A stretch of 64,000 nucleotides of DNA from Rhodospirillaceae bacterium (GTDB lineage Bacteria > Pseudomonadota > Alphaproteobacteria > Rhodospirillales > Rhodospirillaceae). The notes beneath the pieces are model-generated. The model had not been told where the DNA came from. It was given only the letters and a program-made list of their open reading frames with translations, and did no database searches. Below, in pieces: positions 61,427-64,000 of this stretch. The stretch covers positions 124,001-188,000 of the forward strand of contig CANJRD010000006.1 in NCBI GenBank assembly GCA_947476695.1, read 5' to 3'. Position numbers and translations under genes: made by a program. Each line of letters opens with the position of its first letter. Position 1 is the stretch's first letter.

Positions 61427-64000
61427 TTAAGCTTCAGCGGCTTTAGGCTTCGCTTTAGGTTTGGCCTTTGCCTTTGCCTTCGGCTTGGCCTTTGGCTTCG
61501 GAGCCGCGTCGGCCTTCGCTTTCGCCGGGGCTGCACTGCCGTTCTTGGCGACTTTGGCGGCGATCAATTCCACGGCCTGCGCCAGCGTGATCGTCTCGGG
61601 ATCGACATCGCGGGGCAGGGTGGCGCTGATCTTCGCGTGCTGGACGTAAGGCCCGAAGCGGCCTTTGCGCACGGTGATCGCGCCGCCGCTGGGATGGTCG
61701 CCAAGGTTCTTGCCGGCGGGACCGCCACGCTTGGCTTGGCGCTCTTTGCCTTCGGCAAGCACAACGACCGCGCGGTTCAAGCCGATCTCAAGTACGTCAT
61801 CGTCCTTCGGCAGCGACTGATAACGCGAACCGACCTTTAGATAAGGTCCGAAGCGACCGATTCCGGCTTGGATCATCTCGCCCGATTCCGGTTCAATGCC
61901 GACATCGCGCGGTAGGGACAGCAGCTTCAGCGCGCGCTCGAGGTCAACGCTGTGCGGGTCTGTTCCCTTTTGCAGCGACGCCCGCTTGGGCTTCGGCGCA
62001 GCCGGGGCTTTCGGTTTGCGTTTACGCTTCTTGCCATCGGCCGGCGGCTCTTCCTCCGCCATGACGACCGGCGGCGCAATCGGTGGCGGTTCGGTACCAC
62101 CGAGCTGCACATAAGGACCGTAGGGTCCGACGCGCAGGGTGACCATCATGCCGGTGACAGGATCTGGGCCGAGTTCTTTCGGGCCGTCGAGGGCGACACC
62201 TTCGCTGGCGTCCGGCACGCCGAGCGGGCGGGTGTAGCGACATTCTGGATAGCGGCTGCAGCCGATGAACGAGCCGAACTTGCCGAACTTCAGGCCGATG
62301 CGGCCTTCGGAGCAGGCGGGGCACTTGCGCGGCGTTGCGTTCTCAGCCGTGACGGGGAACAGGTGCGGCTCGAGCATCTCGTCGAGCGTGTCGATCACCT
62401 TGGTGCGCGTCAGATCCTTGGTGCCGTCGATCGCGGCGGCGAAGTGCAGCCAGAAGTCGGCGAGCACTTTCTTCCAATCGAGATTGCCGGCGGAGATTTC
62501 GTCGAGCTGATTTTCTAGATCGGCGGTGAAATCATATTCGACATAGCGCTGGAAGAAGCTTTCCAGGAACGCTGTCACAACGCGGCCGCGATCTTCCGGA
62601 ATGAAGCGACGGTTATCCAGGCGCACGTACTGCCGGTCCTGCAGCACTTGGATGATCGAGGCATAGGTCGACGGGCGGCCGATGCCTTTTTCTTCCAGCG
62701 CCTTCACCAGGCTGGCTTCGGAGAAGCGCGGCGGCGGCTGGGTGAAGTGCTGTTCCGGTGTGACGGTTGCAACGCTCAGCGCCTGACCTTCGCTCATCGC
62801 CGGCAGAATGGTGCCGACGGCTTCGTCGTCTTCGCTGGCGGCGGCCTGGCCGGTGGGCGCTTCGTCGTAAACTTCAAGGAAGCCTTTGAACACGATCACG
62901 GAGCCGGAGGCGCGCAGTTGCGTCTGCTTGTCCGGCGTCGTGGCGACCACGCTCACCTGATCGAGCACGGCGGATTCCATCTGGCTGGCGATCGTGCGCT
63001 TCCAGATCAGGTCATAGAGCTTCAGCTGATCCGGGGTGACGTAGGGCGCGACCATCTCAGGCGTGCGCGTCGGGTCGGTCGGGCGGATAGCTTCGTGCGC
63101 TTCCTGGGCATTCTTGGCCTTGGACGTGTACATGCGCGGGGCGTCGGGCAGATGCTTCTTGCCGTAACGCTCGCCGATCAGCGCACGCACGGCGACGATG
63201 GCTTCCGGATCCATCTGCACGCCGTCGGTACGCATGTAAGTGATAAGACCGACCGTCTCGCCGCCGATGTCGAAGCCCTCATAGAGCTTTTGTGCGACGT
63301 CCATTGTTTGGCGTGCGGAGAAATAGAGGCGGCGCGAAGCGTCCATCTGCATGGTCGAGGTCGTGAACGGCGCGTAAGGACGGCGCTGCTTCGACTTCTT
63401 CTCGACCGTCTGCACCGTGAACTGACCGGCGCGAACGGCAGCCGCGGCTTTCTCGGCCTTCTCGGCATTGTTGATGTCGAATTTGTCGAGCTTCTTGCCT
63501 TCAAAGTGGGTGAGGCGCGCGCCAAAGGGCTCTTTCGCCGCCGTCGCCATGTCGGCGCCCACGGTCCAGTATTCCTCGGCTTTGAATTTTTCGATTTCCA
63601 GTTCGCGGTCGCAGATCATGCGCAGTGCGACGGACTGAACCCGGCCCGCGGACTTGGAGCCCGGTAGCTTGCGCCACAGGACCGGCGACAGCGTGAAGCC
63701 GACCAGATAGTCGAGGGCGCGGCGGGCGAGGTAGGCGTCGACCAACTCACGGTCGAGTTCGCGCGGATGCGCCATCGCCTCTAGCACGGCTTTCTTGGTG
63801 ATCGCATTAAAGGTGACGCGTTGGACGGAAACGCCCTTGAGCACATTGCGGCGCTTCAATTCTTCCAGGACGTGCCACGAGATCGCTTCGCCCTCGCGAT
63901 CAGGGTCGGTTGCCAGAATGATGCCGTCGGCACCCTTCAGGGCGTCGGTGATGCCTTTAAGGTGCTTCTGCGAGCCTGCGTCCACTTCCCAATCCATGGC
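61427..64000 (-). CDS. topA: DNA topoisomerase I (partial, N terminus beyond window)
   Basis: Type IA topoisomerase, open at the right edge; 857 residues are visible. The TOPRIM end ILATDPDREGEAISWHVLEEL begins the visible part, then SAGRVQSVALRMICDRE. The catalytic Tyr is in GLITYMRTDGVQMDPEA. A zinc ribbon follows at about KCPACSEGRIGLKFGKFGSFIGCSRYPEC. Next are several FGPYVQ-type C-terminal repeats and a low-complexity Ala/Lys/Pro tail (AAPKPKAKPKAKAKAKPKA). It relaxes negative supercoils. Its stop is 5 nt from the convergent sugar dehydrogenase gene. The tail DNA (about 61440-61520) is a simple repeat. Confidence 0.96.
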   Translation of the reverse strand, partial: AMDWEVDAGSQKHLKGITDALKGADGIILATDPDREGEAISWHVLEELKRRNVLKGVSVQRVTFNAITKKAVLEAMAHPRELDRELVDAYLARRALDYLVGFTLSPVLWRKLPGSKSAGRVQSVALRMICDRELEIEKFKAEEYWTVGADMATAAKEPFGARLTHFEGKKLDKFDINNAEKAEKAAAAVRAGQFTVQTVEKKSKQRRPYAPFTTSTMQMDASRRLYFSARQTMDVAQKLYEGFDIGGETVGLITYMRTDGVQMDPEAIVAVRALIGERYGKKHLPDAPRMYTSKAKNAQEAHEAIRPTDPTRTPEMVAPYVTPDQLKLYDLIWKRTIASQMESAVLDQVSVVATTPDKQTQLRASGSVIVFKGFLEVYDEAPTGQAAASEDDEAVGTILPAMSEGQALSVATVTPEQHFTQPPPRFSEASLVKALEEKGIGRPSTYASIIQVLQDRQYVRLDNRRFIPEDRGRVVTAFLESFFQRYVEYDFTADLENQLDEISAGNLDWKKVLADFWLHFAAAIDGTKDLTRTKVIDTLDEMLEPHLFPVTAENATPRKCPACSEGRIGLKFGKFGSFIGCSRYPECRYTRPLGVPDASEGVALDGPKELGPDPVTGMMVTLRVGPYGPYVQLGGTEPPPIAPPVVMAEEEPPADGKKRKRKPKAPAAPKPKRASLQKGTDPHSVDLERALKLLSLPRDVGIEPESGEMIQAGIGRFGPYLKVGSRYQSLPKDDDVLEIGLNRAVVVLAEGKERQAKRGGPAGKNLGDHPSGGAITVRKGRFGPYVQHAKISATLPRDVDPETITLAQAVELIAAKVAKNGSAAPAKAKADAAPKPKAKPKAKAKAKPKAKPKAAEA

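Noticed and set aside
61440-61520. Tandem repeat in the topA end
   Set aside because: It encodes the usual Ala/Lys/Pro low-complexity tail of TopA, not an independent repeat element.

Overview
The window is a GC-rich chromosomal segment of an alphaproteobacterium. The evidence is the right-hand core set: rpoH (sigma-32), purU, a DivK-type response regulator, rpmG, an S41 protease, rnr and topA, an alphaproteobacterial-looking set. Genus cannot be fixed from sequence reading alone. No rRNA, tRNA, CRISPR array, transposase or integrase was seen. Overall the strain looks like an aerobic or facultative degrader of plant- or soil-derived aromatics with a large respiratory and Mo-enzyme repertoire.

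Layout. 1-14 kb: a TonB-dependent receptor, a CHRD-domain protein, then a four-gene redox operon (NrfD-like membrane anchor, Mo-bisPGD catalytic subunit, four-cluster ferredoxin, FAD dehydrogenase). It is followed by an exported-protein operon (unknown secreted protein, DUF1592/1588-type c-heme lipoprotein, Tat-exported DUF1552 protein, COG4315 repeat protein) closed by an intrinsic terminator. 14-25 kb: a small unknown coiled-coil gene, an APC permease, an IclR regulator with a flavin reductase / class A monooxygenase / PuuE-like hydrolase set, an M61 peptidase, a Tat-exported SnoaL-like protein and an NhaP2-type antiporter. 24.7-33 kb: a probable aromatic-acid locus with dienelactone hydrolase, GntR regulator, a heme-oxygenase-like (PqqC/TenA fold) protein, aldehyde dehydrogenase, a small zinc-ribbon protein and a UbiD decarboxylase on the minus strand. 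UbiX, a TIGR02444 protein and a tannase/feruloyl esterase diverge on the plus strand. UbiX/UbiD/zinc-ribbon matches the B/C/D composition of non-oxidative hydroxyarylic acid decarboxylases.

33-42 kb: a CDP-alcohol phosphatidyltransferase with a degenerate nucleotidyltransferase-like N terminus, PhoH, a lone [2Fe-2S] small subunit of the xanthine-oxidase family, and a tightly overlapping Mo-hydroxylase maturation operon (MoxR, CoxE-like VWA protein, split XdhC, MoeA/MobA-like fusion). No catalytic Mo subunit is present. 42-49 kb: an NADP-ferredoxin reductase, a homopolymer-frameshifted exported protein, an M74-like endopeptidase, DUF1993, a [2Fe-2S] ferredoxin, prfC, RidA and the ergothioneine pair egtB-egtD. 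49-64 kb: rpoH behind a long structured leader, a second homopolymer-frameshifted gene (DUF4760-like), a methyltransferase, a Tat-exported flavoprotein, purU, divK, a VOC protein, rpmG, the S41 protease, rnr, a PQQ-type sugar dehydrogenase lipoprotein, and topA running off the right edge.

The items most deserving follow-up are the cytoplasmic-looking Mo/FeS/NrfD/FAD operon beside the DUF1592/DUF1552 cluster, the UbiX/UbiD/zinc-ribbon locus whose UbiD lacks a canonical start codon, the Mo-hydroxylase maturation operon without its enzyme, and the folded rpoH leader with an 11-G tract.
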